Below are positions 19,834 through 31,739 of a DNA stretch of 64,000 bases, in pieces (within the stretch, counting starts at the first letter, position 1; each line of letters opens with the position of its first letter). The position numbers and the translations under genes are program-made. Where the stretch lies: assembly GCA_950295325.1 (NCBI GenBank), contig OX485806.1:19406001-19470000 (forward strand), in the 5' to 3' direction. The stretch comes from Polytrichum commune (lineage: Eukaryota; Streptophyta; Polytrichopsida; Polytrichales; Polytrichaceae). The notes beneath the pieces were generated by a model, which saw only the letters and a program-made list of their open reading frames with translations, made no database searches and was not told the origin of the DNA.

Positions 19834-22504
19834 TGTCGAGGTCACCTTCAAACCCTCAGCAAACTTAGACAGTGTAACCCGCTGCTGACCGGTTTACATG
19901 GAGGTTACTCCCACCAAAATTAGATTCTCTTAGTTTCCAAAACTTGTGAAGGTGTCCGTTAACTCTTTGTTGACTAATTCTTGTAATATTTAATTTACTG
20001 CTCTTGAATCCTCTTGGAATCGTTGACATGAGGTTACAAGTTTATGTTCCCCGAAATCTAATATTAAAGTGCTCTCTAAGAAACTACTTTCCCTAGTCTT
20101 AATCATCTATTCGCTCTTGCATCTTTCATGGTCTGAAAGGTCTCGCAAGATAATCTTATTTCTTCAAATCCGGAATGTTGTATTTTAAGATCCCTTTTAT
20201 AAATTTCCAAGGAGAAAAGTGCCTTAGGTTTTCAAGATTATGTTCCCCGAAATCCTAATGTCGAGGTTAAGTGTTTCAAGGGAAACTCTAAATGTTGCAA
20301 ACAATATCTTTCATGGTTCGAATGCATCTAATCTTCATTACTTTCTAAGAATATTCCGAGAATGTCTTCATAAAGAGTTTCTTAGTTCAAAACATATTCT
20401 TTAACATTATGAAAATCTTGAGAATCATCTTGCCTCTTTAACCTTGATTATATTGTGTTGATGATATCCTTGGTCCTTCAACATTCCAAATTCACTTGGG
20501 AATATTTGAGGGGTTAGAATCCTTGTTGATTCTAATGTATATGGTAAACCAATTTCCACTTAAAGATGTTTGATCACCCTCATTTATGAGGTATTAAACT
20601 CATGGCCTAAATTTCCCCAAGTGTTCCCCTTAGATGCTTTGAAATCCCCTTAGGCTAATTCCCTTTGAATTGGATTTGACACCGCGCAATAATTTAGTAT
20701 CTAGTCATACCCGGTATGACGTGATGGTAAGCCGGTAAGTCCAAAACTTACCTTCCTCAAATATGAGTGACTTGTGCTGTTACTGTAATAATTTATCTTA
20801 CTTGGCCGGCTTGAGGTCGGGGAGTAACTCGAGTGTACCGCCGAATGAGATTTCCTCCTCTCTGTAATTATTTCCCTTCGGGTCCTTCGGCTCGAAATTC
20901 TCCTTCGTCAAAGAACTTAGTTACCGGAGCAAACTTAATCCGAAGCTTTGACTAATTTGCCTTAGTGTAGTAACATGTGCTAATATCCTCCGAGTTAGGA
21001 TTTGAGAACCTCGGCTAAATATTTTAACACCTTAGAATGCCCTCCGAGTTAGGGTATGTATTTGCCTCGGCTAGCTATCTTCGTGCATGATTATCTCCAA
21101 TGCCCTCCGAGTTAGGGCTCAAGTATGCCTCAGCTACTCGCATTAATTTATAATGCCCTCCGAGTTAGGGCTCGAGTATACCTCGGCTAATCGCAATGGT
21201 AACTCTAATGCCCTCCGAGTTAGGGCACGAATACCTCGGCTAAATGTACTAGATTGAGAGAGAGTGCTAGAGGCTCCGACACTCATGTAGAGTTTGCGTG
21301 TTCAAATGAAGTGTATTAGGTGCCTTAAGTTTGGCCTCTTATATACTCCCTCTGTTTCACAATAAAACCATGGTTTCTGCATAAACTCCGTGCCAGAATA
21401 AAACCATGGTTTTGTTATTACCACTACTCATGCCTATCATTCACGGCTAACAACGGCAGTGCAGCTGGGCCTACTAATAAATATGGTATATTTATCTAAG
21501 AAGCTACAGTAGCCTCGGTAAATACTGTATACTCCGTGCCAGCTTGCTAATTTTCGGCAGCTCCCAATTTTGGTTAAAAAACGCATTGTGGTTCAAAGCT
21601 GGTCACTGTTCTTAATCCCGCACTGAAATAGAAACCACGGTTTTATTTTGAAACAGAGGGAGTAGTGTTCAACATCTATCTTTAATTAGATGTGGCGGTT
21701 AGGCCTAACTTCCCCTAATGCCACATGTTCATTTTAGGCTATTTTTATCCCTGTATCCGGTTACAGTCTAATTTTAGGCTGCCCGGATCTATTTACAGCA
21801 GTTATAATGTCCGAATGTAAAATGTACTTATGAAGTTCATTCGTTGGATTTCTTGGCTTAACCTAGATGTGCCTCGTGGTTCGGTTATCATCCATGGGCC
21901 TCCTTCATCCGGAATGCAACTATTCATTTAAAGGGAATAGTTTATGTTCATCTAAAAAGGACTTTCATCCCTTTAGGCATGTCTTTCATCTATTTTTGCT
22001 TAGGTGTTCACTAGCAACTAACTATCCTACCCTACTTAGTTGCTTGTCCGTTCCCGGCTTGATGACGGCGTTCCCGGTGTCGTTCACTTCTCCCGGCTCT
22101 CGGTACGTTCCCGGTGCGCTTCCTTCGTTCCCGAGCCTTCTCGGTGTGTTCCCGTGCGCTCCCCTCGTTCTCGTGCGTTCCCGGGCTGCTACATAACCGG
22201 GAGGCCGGTCCTCGGCCGTTCACCTGTCCTCACCCCTCCTTGTTGGCGCGCTCCTTGGCTGCCCCGCTGGCCGTTCCTCAGCTGCTCCGTTGGCCCGCTC
22301 CTCGGCTGCCAGCTGTCCCGTCTCTCTCTTTCTCTGTCCGTTGCCTTCCGTTGATACCCGCCTCTGTGGCTTTTCCTCTTCGCCGCTCCCTCGGCGATCT
22401 CTCCGGTCCCTGGCCGCTCCCGGTCCTCGGTACTCTGGTTTTCCCCCGCACTATGGTCTCTCGCACCCTGGTCTCTCGCACTCTGCTCCTCTTGTGGCTA
22501 CACA
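19834..22504 (+). mobile_element. Solo LTR, family T (copy T2), abutting T1
   Basis: Starts TGTCGAGG and ends GGCTACACA, with a perfect 5-bp duplication TGTGC at 19829-19833 and 22505-22509. Its target overlaps the right-hand duplication of T1, so T2 entered directly beside T1 after T1 was in place. It holds a longer CCCTCCGAGTTAGGGC minisatellite (about 20990-21240) and a nested Stowaway/mariner-type element. Confidence 0.82.
21346..21662. mobile_element. Stowaway/Tc1-mariner-type MITE nested in LTR T2
   Basis: Terminal repeats CTCCCTCTGTTTC and (complement) the same, with a TA duplication at 21344-21345 and 21663-21664. CTCCCTCYGT ends and TA targets are typical of Stowaway/mariner MITEs. 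The empty site is seen in T4 near 61133 and T1 near 19157 (CTCTTATATAGT). It is 317 bp with no coding region. Internal copies of AAAACCATGG near both ends extend the inverted repeat. Confidence 0.9.
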
Positions 22505-22509
22505 TGTGC

Positions 22510-22950
22510 AACATATGATAATGATGTGTTTTCATAGACATTTTTCTGTTCATAATGCATTGATTTTGCACGGGTGTGATTGCTCAAACATTTGTAATAT
22601 GTCAAAATAATATATATCAACTTATGATAAATTGGTGAACTCAAAAATAAATAAATAAATAATAATAATTTAATAACATTTAATATACACCATGTGATTT
22701 TAAAGATAATACAATATTTGATGAGGATAAAATCTTACAATATTTCAAATAGGCTATAGTCAAAAACTTATGATTTTATGAGTATACCCCATCCATAACG
22801 TTGTCCCACAAGTCTAATTCCAAATAACATACCATTTATTTATAGCTCACATTATATTACCTAAAAAATAAGATTGCTATATATATATATTGTTGTTTGT
22901 TTTATATTCTACGTTCATTGTTTCATTTTGGTCATTTTATGGACACTTGC
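22510..22950. other. AT-rich stretch without genes
   Basis: AT-rich sequence with an AATA run and a short TA microsatellite near 22880. I see nothing coding. Unit 2 lacks this stretch. Confidence 0.4.
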
Positions 22951-22954
22951 ACTA

Positions 22955-23300
22955 ATCTATCATTAGGATGACAAAGATAGGTTTAAGTCACAAAATTATA
23001 ACCTCAATGTTAATGAGGATTTTGCAATGTTTTTGACCTCCAAGTTAATTACGTGCTTCATTGATGGTTTCACTTCTGGAATGAAATCCCAATCAATTGC
23101 TTATATACTAATTGGAAGTGCACATATATATTGGATTTTAGACCTTGAAGTGAAGTGCACTCAATATGGAATTTGTAGTCAGGTGGCCTTCAAGAATGCA
23201 AGCGCAATGTTGTTTTTCGAAGTTGGGCGGGATGGGCAACAATTTTCGATCAGGTTCAGAAATTTCTTTAGAGGTTTGCCCTAGCCCGGATTTGACACCC
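22955..23300 (+). repeat. Family B dispersed repeat (copy 1)
   Basis: Landmarks are GATGACAAAGA, TTAATGAGGATTTTG, CAATTGCTTAT, ATATATATTGGATTTT and the right end GGATTTGACACCCCC. Other copies are at about 26935-27264 and 50458-50790 (plus) and 35225-35640 (minus). No ends with target duplication can be fixed, so the class is unknown. Confidence 0.7.
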
Positions 23301-24329
23301 CCGAAAGTTCATGAGGGGGTATTTAATGTCCGCCCATATTAATTTCTAAAAAATAACCGGACTAGTAATCATAGGTTGGCAACGCATGATGCACCCACTT
23401 GTTTCTATATGAGGCATTTTATTTTATCTAATCCCCTTTGTATTATTGCCTTAAATATTGGATTAGACTAGGATCATTTAGAACTACTAAAACTTTATAT
23501 TTTTGAAATCCTTGAGACAAGGAGCCGACAATGTGAGGTAGTGTCTAAAGTGGTTCATCTCATCCGCAAAGATGAATGAACTCTCACTAATAAAAATACA
23601 TGAGTGCCACGAATTCCCGGCCATATCATTTGAGGCATTACCATACACATTATACGGTAGCTTGAACATGTGATGTCCCGCCTTGTTGCACATGTGCATA
23701 TGAACCAATAGCCCGGTCCACCTTGACCCCCTAAGCCCATGCAACCATATGCCCCCACACCCATGTGTATCTACCTATGAAGGTATGCCCATCCCCATGC
23801 ACCTCCCCAACTTTTGCACATGTAGCCCCCCCACCTTCCCACATTTGCGTCCTCTATCTTTTGTCACGTGTTCGTTTTGGGAGGGATACTTTTGAGATGT
23901 GGCCTTTTCTCTTTGGGATGGTTTGGTTTTGTGTTTTGTGTTATTTAGGCAATACCAAGTGGACAGCAGTGGGGCAACATGACCACTACCACCTCTTCCG
24001 TTGCATGTAGATTAACGGGAGGTATTGTGTTTTTTGTTATGTGTGCAAAGAAAAAGACTATTGAGAACATTAAAGTGGAGGTAGATGTACAAAATGGAAT
24101 CCCAAGGCTTGGAAGATAAAAATGATATTAGATGTGCTGGTTCAAGTTTCGTAAATGTTTGAACAAAATGAACTTGTGATTGCATTGGAAGAGCTAGTGA
24201 ACAACCCCCATATGAATCATGTTATGTTAGGTTCTCGCATTCTTGACATGTAAACACATGAGAATTTCAAACCCAATATCCGGAACTTAAAAGTATACAC
24301 GCCCCATTGTTGTCGATCCCATTGCATGC
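23301..24329. other. Left part of plus arm segment; no clear gene
   Basis: This stretch is duplicated at 43030-43872 plus 47496-47665. A minus-strand frame of 85 codons (23487-23744) recurs at 43206-43463 with a few residue changes; I do not recognise it and duplication alone could explain it. Position 24157-24161 (GTTTG) is the empty counterpart of the copia insertion site in unit 2. Confidence 0.5.
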
Positions 24330-24510
24330 CTATCTTTACTCTCACCGGATGGATGGTTGCATCCAAGAACCAATGAAACTTCTCTCTTTACTTGCAACAT
24401 ACCAAGACTTCCCGTTGTGTGAAGAAAGTAGAAAGAGTGGAAACTTTTTTGGGGTGGGCATTCTGTATCGAACTTTTTCCCTCCCCTGCCCGACCTTCCC
24501 GGCCTCACCC

Positions 24511-24516
24511 TATAAG
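24511..24516 (+). promoter_or_regulatory. TATA box of the small gene, arm P1
   Basis: TATAAG in a C-rich context (CCTCACCCTATAAGACAG). It is conserved in all arms: 47845-47850 on plus; complement of 33997-34002, 57354-57359 and the orphan 12871-12876. The surrounding 100 bases are the best conserved non-coding part of the arms, which supports a working promoter. Confidence 0.6.
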
Positions 24517-24629
24517 ACAGTTAGCCCTCTCCCCTCAGGTGTGTTGGTCACGCTTCTCCGCCTCAAAACTTGCCGCTCAGTAGCCGCGACAGGTGCATTC
24601 TTCAATTCTGCTTGGTTTGTTTATACAGG

Positions 24630-26136
24630 TACGCGCATCTTCCTTAGTGTCGTCCATAGATCTCGTCACACAAAGTATTCATTGTGTTCGAGTGTCTATT
24701 TTGTGCCCTGGAGTTGAGAGGATGTAGGAGTTTGAGAGTGATGCCAAGACACAGATTATATGTGCAAGGAATTAATGTGTGTTACTTTGGTGACGTTGCT
24801 TGACGCCTGCTTGAATACGAAGTTCTGTGTCTGAGATCTCTTCACACAAAGTATCATTTGTTCAAATTTCTCTGACAATTCCTGGAGTTTAGAGTGGTGT
24901 GAAATTTTCAAGGACCGTAACGATGTGGAATAATCTAGTTGTATTGCCTAATGCTTTCTTGATGTCGTATTTTGTGTGCTGCGATTTGTGCACACAGAGT
25001 ATCATGTGTTCTAGTGTCTCTTTTATGTCCTAGGGTTGAGAGGACTTAGCAGGTTAGAGTGATGAGAAGACGGATTATGTGCAAACTTAAAGAATTTAGC
25101 GGAGTCAGACAGATTTTTTTGTATTTGTCTTCGCTTGCATTGCTTACCGCCTGCTTGATTCCGCACGTTTGTTTGCTGGAGTTGTGAGCACAAAACGCCA
25201 TTTTCCAGGGAGGCATTGTGAAAATTTGAAGAAAGAAAGGCCCTGTCGGATTGTCGTGTTTATCTTTGGTTGCATTGACCAGCGTCTGGTTGTTAACATG
25301 ATGACTCCGAGCAACCTGGTGTGAGTTTTCTTTCTCATCATCGGGTTCATTTTTCTTGAACTTTCCGTCGAAGATCTGCATGTGGTGCCATTGGTAAGGA
25401 ATTGTCCATACCTGCGTGTTGTCCACTAGTTTTCTTCACATCAGAACCTCTGCATGTGTTCGCGTGTCTCTTTCTGTGCTAGAGTTTAGAGAATCTGTAA
25501 CGTGAAGAAAGATTTTGTGCAAATTTCAAGAAATTAGGCGGAATTCTGTGTTTGTCTTCGGTTGCATTGATTGACGCCTGCTTTTTCCATACCTATGAGG
25601 TAACTTCGTGTCTTTTGTCATGTTCTTGGTAAAGAACTTGGTGTGTGGAACATCTTTGTGACGCAAGGTAAGGCTTGGCTTGAAATATTTTTACTTCGAC
25701 CTCGTGCTGCAGTTCGTGTTGAGGAAGTGAAACTGTAACAACGTAGTATGGATGCTTTAGCTCTAGTGCAAAGCTCTTCATCTCCCGCATTCAGTTATTG
25801 CCAAGTTATTGACGCCGTTTGTTCTGATTTACTGATAGAATAGTGTACACAGTAAGCGTCAATACGAGCGAGGATTAATGTGATGCTAGAATCTGCAATA
25901 TTGTGATTCTTGCAATTTCTTCTGTTATTCTTGCATTATGATAATGTTGTTTCGAGCGAGGGATTATTGTGATGCTGGAATCTGCAATATGGTGGTTCTT
26001 GTAAGTCTTTCTGTTAATCTTGCACTATGGTGATGATGTTTGAGCGAGGGATTAATGTGATGCCGGAATCTGCAATATCGAGATTCTTGCAATTTCTTCC
26101 ATGTTATTCTTATACTATGATGATGTTGTTTCACAG
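24630..26136 (+). repeat. Leader/intron of the small gene, made of degenerate tandem repeats
   Basis: About five diverged units of roughly 190-260 bp fill 24650-25600. Each has a CACAAAGTATCATTTGTTC-like start, a TTGAGAGGA/TTTAGAG middle and an end like GCATTGATTGACGCCTGCTT. From about 25865 to 26130 follow three ~85-bp units with AATCTGCAATAT and ATTCTTGCAATTTCTTC. The stretch is probably a 5'-UTR intron: donors CGACAG|GTGCAT (24593) or ATACAG|GTACGC (24629), acceptor TTTCACAG (ends 26136). Which donor is used cannot be told. Confidence 0.5.
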
Positions 26137-26241
26137 TCCTTTGTTGTCAAGTCTTTGTGAGTGTTTCGAAACATCTTGTCTGTCGATATATAGGAGGCTA
26201 GATGACTCCCTTTTTTGCCCAGCTCACTGAAGACAATCCGA

Positions 26242-26583
26242 ATGGCGTCGTCCGGCTCCTCGGCTGGCAAGGCGTCGTCCGGCTCCTCGGCTGGTAAGGC
26301 GTCGTCCGGCTCCTCGGCTGGTAAGGCGTCGTCCGGCTCCTCGGCTGGCAAAGCGTCTACCGGAAAACAAGCAACACGCTACTCTATCTACAAGGAGTAT
26401 GGCGGGATGCAGAATTTCATGCACTCGTACGGTTTGAAGATGTGGAACGACGACGATGTGCAGGAAGCAAAAGCAATCGCGGATGAAATGTTGAAGGAAG
26501 ATGCCTTCAGCAAGGCAGAAAATGTGAGCGCGCAGGCATCTGCAAAGTCGACCACCGCGACCACTTCCAAGCGCAAGTCTTAG
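26242..26583 (+). CDS. Small Ser/Gly/Lys-rich protein (copy P1, intact)
   Basis: 113 codons. The N-terminus is four copies of a nine-residue repeat, SSGSSAGKA, encoded by 27-bp units (26245-26352). Next come GKQATRYSIYKEYGGMQNF, MHSYGLKMWNDDDVQEAKAI and an Ala/Lys/Glu-rich helix, then a Ser/Thr-rich basic tail ending KRKS. There is no signal peptide or membrane segment. The YSIYKEYGG...YGLK core is the same in all four copies, though the repeat number varies (4, 3, 1, 1), which suggests the core is the functional part. I do not recognise the family. The ATG is chosen because it is shared by all copies; an in-frame start nine codons upstream varies between copies. TATA promoter at 24511. Confidence 0.65.
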   Translation: MASSGSSAGKASSGSSAGKASSGSSAGKASSGSSAGKASTGKQATRYSIYKEYGGMQNFMHSYGLKMWNDDDVQEAKAIADEMLKEDAFSKAENVSAQASAKSTTATTSKRKS

Positions 26584-26934
26584 AGAAAACATGAGGAAGC
26601 AGATCCCAGGAGCTTTGCTGATCACCTATTGCAATGCAGATGGACTCAAAGACACTGGTGACAGCAGATGATAATTAAGCTATTACGAGCGATCAACCAG
26701 TATTTTGTTTGAAAATGTATGCCATCTCTCAGTGCACAGACAATATTTCTGCAATACTCCTAACACATTTCTGACACTTTTCTCCGTCGCCATTCATGCA
26801 AGTAGTGTGCAGAGCGAGTGCTACCCATTTTTAGACTGTTGAATTCAAGTGCGTGGTTATAAATTTTCGTCCGAGGTAGCTTTAGCTCATCCCAGCTGAA
26901 CCATAGCTGGAAATGGAGCTCTGAATGACCCTTA
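26584..26934. other. 3' flank of small gene, arm P1
   Basis: Likely 3' UTR and flank, shared with the other arms up to CATTTCCAGCTATGGTTCAG. Nothing else is seen. Confidence 0.45.
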
Positions 26935-27264
26935 GAATGACAAAGACAAATTGAAATTGTAAGTTACAAAAATTGTAACCTCAGTGGTAGTGAGGGCTTT
27001 GTAATATTTTTGACTTCCAAGTCAATTACATGCTTTATTGACAGTTTCACTTTGATAAAGAAGCCCCAGTCAATTGCTTATTTTGTCAATGGAAGTGAAC
27101 ATATATATTGGATTTTGGGCCTTGAAGGTGAAGGACACTCAATATGGGATATGCAAGGGCAATGTTTTTTTTGAAGTTAGGCGGGGCGGGCAACAATTTT
27201 CGGTTGGGTTGAAAAAAATTCGGAGAGGGCTGCCCCCGCCCGGATCTGACACCCCCCAAGAGTT
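26935..27264 (+). repeat. Family B repeat (copy 2), interrupted by a hAT-type element
   Basis: This matches 50458-50790 closely. The hAT-type element at 27273 entered near its right end. The continuation is at 28303, where GGTGTTTTATGTCTGCCTC matches 50778 onward. Confidence 0.75.
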
Positions 27265-27272
27265 CGTAGGGG

Positions 27273-28294
27273 CAGGGCATAAAATTGACACCCTGGGGGG
27301 TGTATTTTGCTTCCTAGAGTGTCCTAGGACACCCAAATCTCAAACAGGGTGTCCCCGAGGACACCCAAAAATCTTACAAGGGTGTCCTTTTTGCACCCAA
27401 AAAAAATTCAGGGTGTCCCCTGTACTTGTAGGGCCTATCAGCGTATATGTTTGACAAAGTTTTTGCAAGTTTTTCTTTTTTGACATGCAAAAACTTGCAC
27501 AAAAAGAAAATGCACGTCAATTGACACGCACATTCTAGAAATTGACACGTACTGTGACTTGTGAAGAAAAAAATCACACGTCAATTGACACACTAGAAAT
27601 TGAAATGACATGTATTAGTTAAGTACTATAAAGTGCAGCTCAAGTATCCGGAAAACATAACCCATAAAAGTAGGAGAACTTCCTACACTCACTCACATAC
27701 TTAAGTTCAAATTTGCTCTTGCAATTTCCTTTGTAACCGGGAGCTAGGACGGTGAATGGAGAGCGAGACTAACTAGGAACATGGCGAGGCAAATGTTTCT
27801 ATCACCGTGGTGCCTCCACATGCTCCACTCCATATGAGTTTTTTCTTGCTTCCAACCAATGTGAGTTTTTCTTGTTTTTCAACCAAAACTGTTTTGAGCA
27901 ATTCCCTTTGAATCCCTCTAATACCAATCTACTTTACGGTGTAGTTTGGTATTAGAGACTTTGGAAGCACAAATGAGAGTTGCAATGGCAAAAATCCCCA
28001 TAGAGGCCATTGACTTTGAACAAGTATGGGTAAAGTGGTGTGCTCTGAAAGGCCGCCGCTTGTAGGTTTGATTTGCATTGCAAGTTCTGATTTGTAGTGA
28101 TATTTTTGATTTTTAATTGAAATTTTGAAATGATATTATATATTTTTCAAAATTGTACCTATTTTGACAAAAAAAAATTTTAAGAGAAATTTATGAGGAC
28201 ACCCAAAAATTGGAGCAGGGTGTCCTTGGGACACCTGAAATTTGGGGCAGGGTGTCCCCTGGAAATTTGGCTAGGGTGTCAAATTTATGGCCTG
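27273..28294. mobile_element. Non-autonomous hAT-type element
   Basis: Terminal repeats CAGGGCATAAAATTGACACC and (complement) CAGGCCATAAATTTGACACC, flanked by a perfect 8-bp duplication CGTAGGGG (27265-27272 and 28295-28302). An 8-bp duplication with CAGGG ends is the hAT signature. Unit 2 shows the empty site near 50772. It is 1022 bp without a transposase. Many GGGTGTCC or GGACACCC words crowd both ends, as subterminal transposase sites do in hAT elements. A possible captured fragment around 27970-28060 is unrecognised. Confidence 0.88.
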
Positions 28295-28302
28295 CGTAGG
28301 GG

Positions 28303-31300
28303 GGTGTTTTATGTCTGCCTCAAAGTTGGACCAAGAGATCTCCTATTGTCATTCCAAAAATTGAGGATCTAAAATAGGGTGTGCCCCATGGGATGCATCG
28401 TCCTAAATCTCGGAGCCTTCTATCGGAAGCTACACTAAATGTGATGTTTGGCGACATATGGTATTTAACGTCACTATGGTAACTTTTCGGATGGCGCTTC
28501 TTTTGAATAAGTGAACAAATACACTCTAAACTTCGTAATATCACACATGTGACAACTAAAGTGCACATGATATTACAGAGTATTTTTAGTGTGAACATGG
28601 ATGTTGTGATACTATAGGGTTAGTGCAGCTTGTAACACTATGGATTAACACAGAGTGCAACATTTTAATGGTGTGGTGTGGTGTGGTCCACTTCACTTGG
28701 CCTTCCCGAACGATGTGATATATGCATGCACCAACATTCAACAAATGGCATAAGAAGAAGAAGAATAAGAAGAAGGTGACACTCCACATGTTGACACATG
28801 GCGTAATGCAAGGGTGTGGGTTGACTTCTTTGGTGGTGTGCATTAATGACAAAATTAGTGATATAAGGGAGAGAAATGTGACAATAAGGAGTGAAATTTG
28901 AACTACGAACATCCGTTCCCTAGGGTTTCAGGATATTAGAGAGTGAGTGACATTATGGGGGTTGATATTACGGAGTTTAGGGTGTACTGTCATGGATGAT
29001 GGATGAGTTCATCCATTGGCCAATACCCTACCATTTCTTGTCAGCAATTTGTGATGAAATATTGTATTGGATGAAAAATCACTTGGTAAGTGATAGTAAT
29101 TGCAACACTATAAATCTATAATCCCACCCACAAATTTACAAGGATTGACAAATAATGTTGGGTTAACAATTAGTGTTCGTTACACTACACCTCGGTTTAT
29201 GATTAGTATTGAGGAAGACTATTAGAACTAGTGATGCTAAATATCATATTTAGTATAGTTTGGCCAACCCATCCTTAAATTCGTCCCCAATCAATGGTCC
29301 GCTTGCATACCATTACTCAACCATATGGTGGAGATCGATTCATTTATTTAGTATTTGACAGGGCCCTCCACCATCTTACCATTATCGGAAGTAACTAACT
29401 TTGGTTTGAATAGTGAGTAGTGCCGCTATGAACGGTGGTGGGATGAACACTACTTCCTATAATTCCCACACGGATATAATTTCCAAAATTTCAATTTTTT
29501 TTGTGCAAATTGATAATAATTGAATATTTTCACTTTGTTTGCAGGGCTCACATAATAAAATTACTTCATTTCAAAGTCTACATTGACTATCCTAATTAGT
29601 GCATGTGGTGCTAATTCCCGAAACATGCAATATTTTGCCAAGTCTTAAAATGAATGAGTCTGAAATTTATACTGAGTGGTACTAAGTTCTTGAATACATG
29701 CTCATTTACCATAAATGTCAAGAAAAATTTGTGAGTGCTTGTAGAATGATGATTTTATATATATATATATATATATGAATTTTTTATGATGCAAATGCGT
29801 GCTTGTCAATAAATAGTGCCAATACTCTCAATGAATTCTATTGCTATGAATAATAATTTTACTGAATAAGGTCGAGATGAACAATGCTTCCTAGATCTTT
29901 TGATGGCACTAATTTCATAATGTATAGAAATTTAGTATCACCTTCACTAATTTCCCAAGTGCACTATTAACCCATCCCTAACTAATTGAGATAAATGATG
30001 TAGTGAATTGACCCAAATGATTGAGTAATGTTATATGAGGAGGCACCTAAACATACCTACTTTCCCTTGGACTTCCTTGGGCAATTCATGGAATTGAACT
30101 CTATGTAAGGCTATATAGATTACTATTTGGTTTGACCCTCGGTTCGCCCAATTGGACCTCAATGACCAAAAAGGATCTTTTCACATGACTAGAAGATGAC
30201 CAATTTTTTTGTCTAAGCACTTTATGCCAAGCTGGCATCCTGTCTAGCACAAACAAACAAACAAATAAACAAACAAACAAACCAAATTTTTCAATAAATA
30301 ATTTAACGGGGGTTTTGTTTTGGCCACCAAAATCAAGGACTTTCAAGCATTGTTGTCTGGAAAAGTCATGAGGTTGTCTTGTTCTTGTCATGTCAACTCT
30401 AAATGAGCCTAAATACGAACTTGAAAAGTGTATATAACTCACCGTTGTTGCACAATTCCGCTTCGCAAAGTTTGTATGCAATGGTCTTAAAGACTATATG
30501 CAAGCATTCGGGAGCACGTATAGCATTAGTCAACAAGTAGGGTAAGTTGGGTGCGCCATGGAATCAAGGGGGTCGTTGATGCCAAATCTTGCTATTTTTA
30601 CATGTGGGGTTTATAGTGTTAAGTTGATGTTGTTGGAAGTGTTCAAGGCTATTGAGTAATGTTGTGTGAATGTAATCATAATAATAACACTTTCATATTG
30701 TTGAAATAAGCCAGTATTCTATGCAGTCTATATTGTACTCTAGTACATTTGCCACAAGACTATCCCCACGACAAAAAAAAAATTGAACAAGAAAGACGAC
30801 ATTTTTTTCTCCAATGTGTTACTTTTATTTACTTTATTTATTTATTGTAGTATTTAAGTTTTCAAAGCTACAAAAAATATTGTATTTAATGTCACCAACT
30901 CTAAATGTCTTGTTCAAATACTAATTGTAAACCGCCCGTGTAGTGTCATCAACACAAATGTAGACCTTACATTATTTGTTATTTCTTGTAAAAAAAGTTT
31001 GGGCATTACACATTTACAATGTTGCAGTTATTGTCCAACTGCTAAGCGATTTTTCATCCAAATTTCAATTATTTTATGACAACATTACATTCAGAAATGT
31101 TAAGATGCAAAATATATCAGACCTTGGACAACTAACCAACTAATTCAACTATAAGTTTTTTAGTTGCCTTTCGTAACTATAGTTGTTTGCAATTTGATCT
31201 AACAAAAAATGTAGTTAACTGTAGTTACATATATATGGTTAGCAGAAGTTGAGTGCAACTTGCTCACGAAGTTTTGTTGTAGTAGTATCATTATTTGTGT

Positions 31301-31720
31301 TGGTGGTGTACATGAAGCTTGTTATGGAGCCCAACATTGTGAGTGATTTTATAAAGGCGTTTCTTGATGATACTCAACAGGACGACCATATTAAAGACTA
31401 TCAACTGAAGCAAATCAAGAGGTGAACTTCTTTGAATATATAATAAAACTGGAAATTTTTCTAGTAAACTATAGTTGTTCTTGTATCTTGTCTTAATATT
31501 TTTCTAATTAATTATAGTTGTTCCCTGAAATGTATTGACATAACATTATTCAAATCCATAAAAGTGTTTTGTTGGACTGACATTATTCCACAAAATATTC
31601 CCCACATTCAGACTGAATGTGGAGATATCCAAGAATATTCCGTGAAATATTGTCGGTGCCACAAAACATTGTTATGGATCTGAATAATGTTATGGAAAAA
31701 GATCTAGTTAACTAAAGTTA
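28303..31720. repeat. Central non-coding block of unit 1
   Basis: Duplicated at about 50778-55060 in unit 2. It holds a family A relative (29860-30460), TA microsatellite (29756-29776) and AT-rich sequence. A fragment at 30455-30660 (LGQFRFAKF...GLK-like frame) is more complete at 53490-53749. I see no gene that can be supported. Confidence 0.5.
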
Positions 31721-31739
31721 ATTTGGCAGTTATCCTAGG

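Larger units (their letters stand above)
24330..26920 (+). repeat. Plus-oriented arm of unit 1 (P1)
   Basis: Holds promoter, leader and coding region of the small Ser/Gly/Lys-rich gene. The same arm occurs in unit 2 at about 47670-50250. Inverted, more diverged versions lie at 31740-34090 and 55070-57450. Within each unit the two arms face each other about 5 kb apart, so the two genes converge. Confidence 0.85.

Noticed and set aside
17638-22504. Family T as Helitrons or as genes (several 60-130 codon frames)
   Set aside because: TG...CA ends and 5-bp target duplications identify LTRs. The frames lie in GC-rich low-complexity sequence and are not shared between copies.
28586-28912. Hydrophobic minus-strand frame as a membrane protein
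   Set aside because: It lies in the AT-rich non-coding block and is broken in the sister copy near 51100-51371; composition alone explains the hydrophobic stretch.
30238-30283. CAAACAAA run as a functional element
   Set aside because: It is a simple microsatellite inside family A, with different length in each copy.
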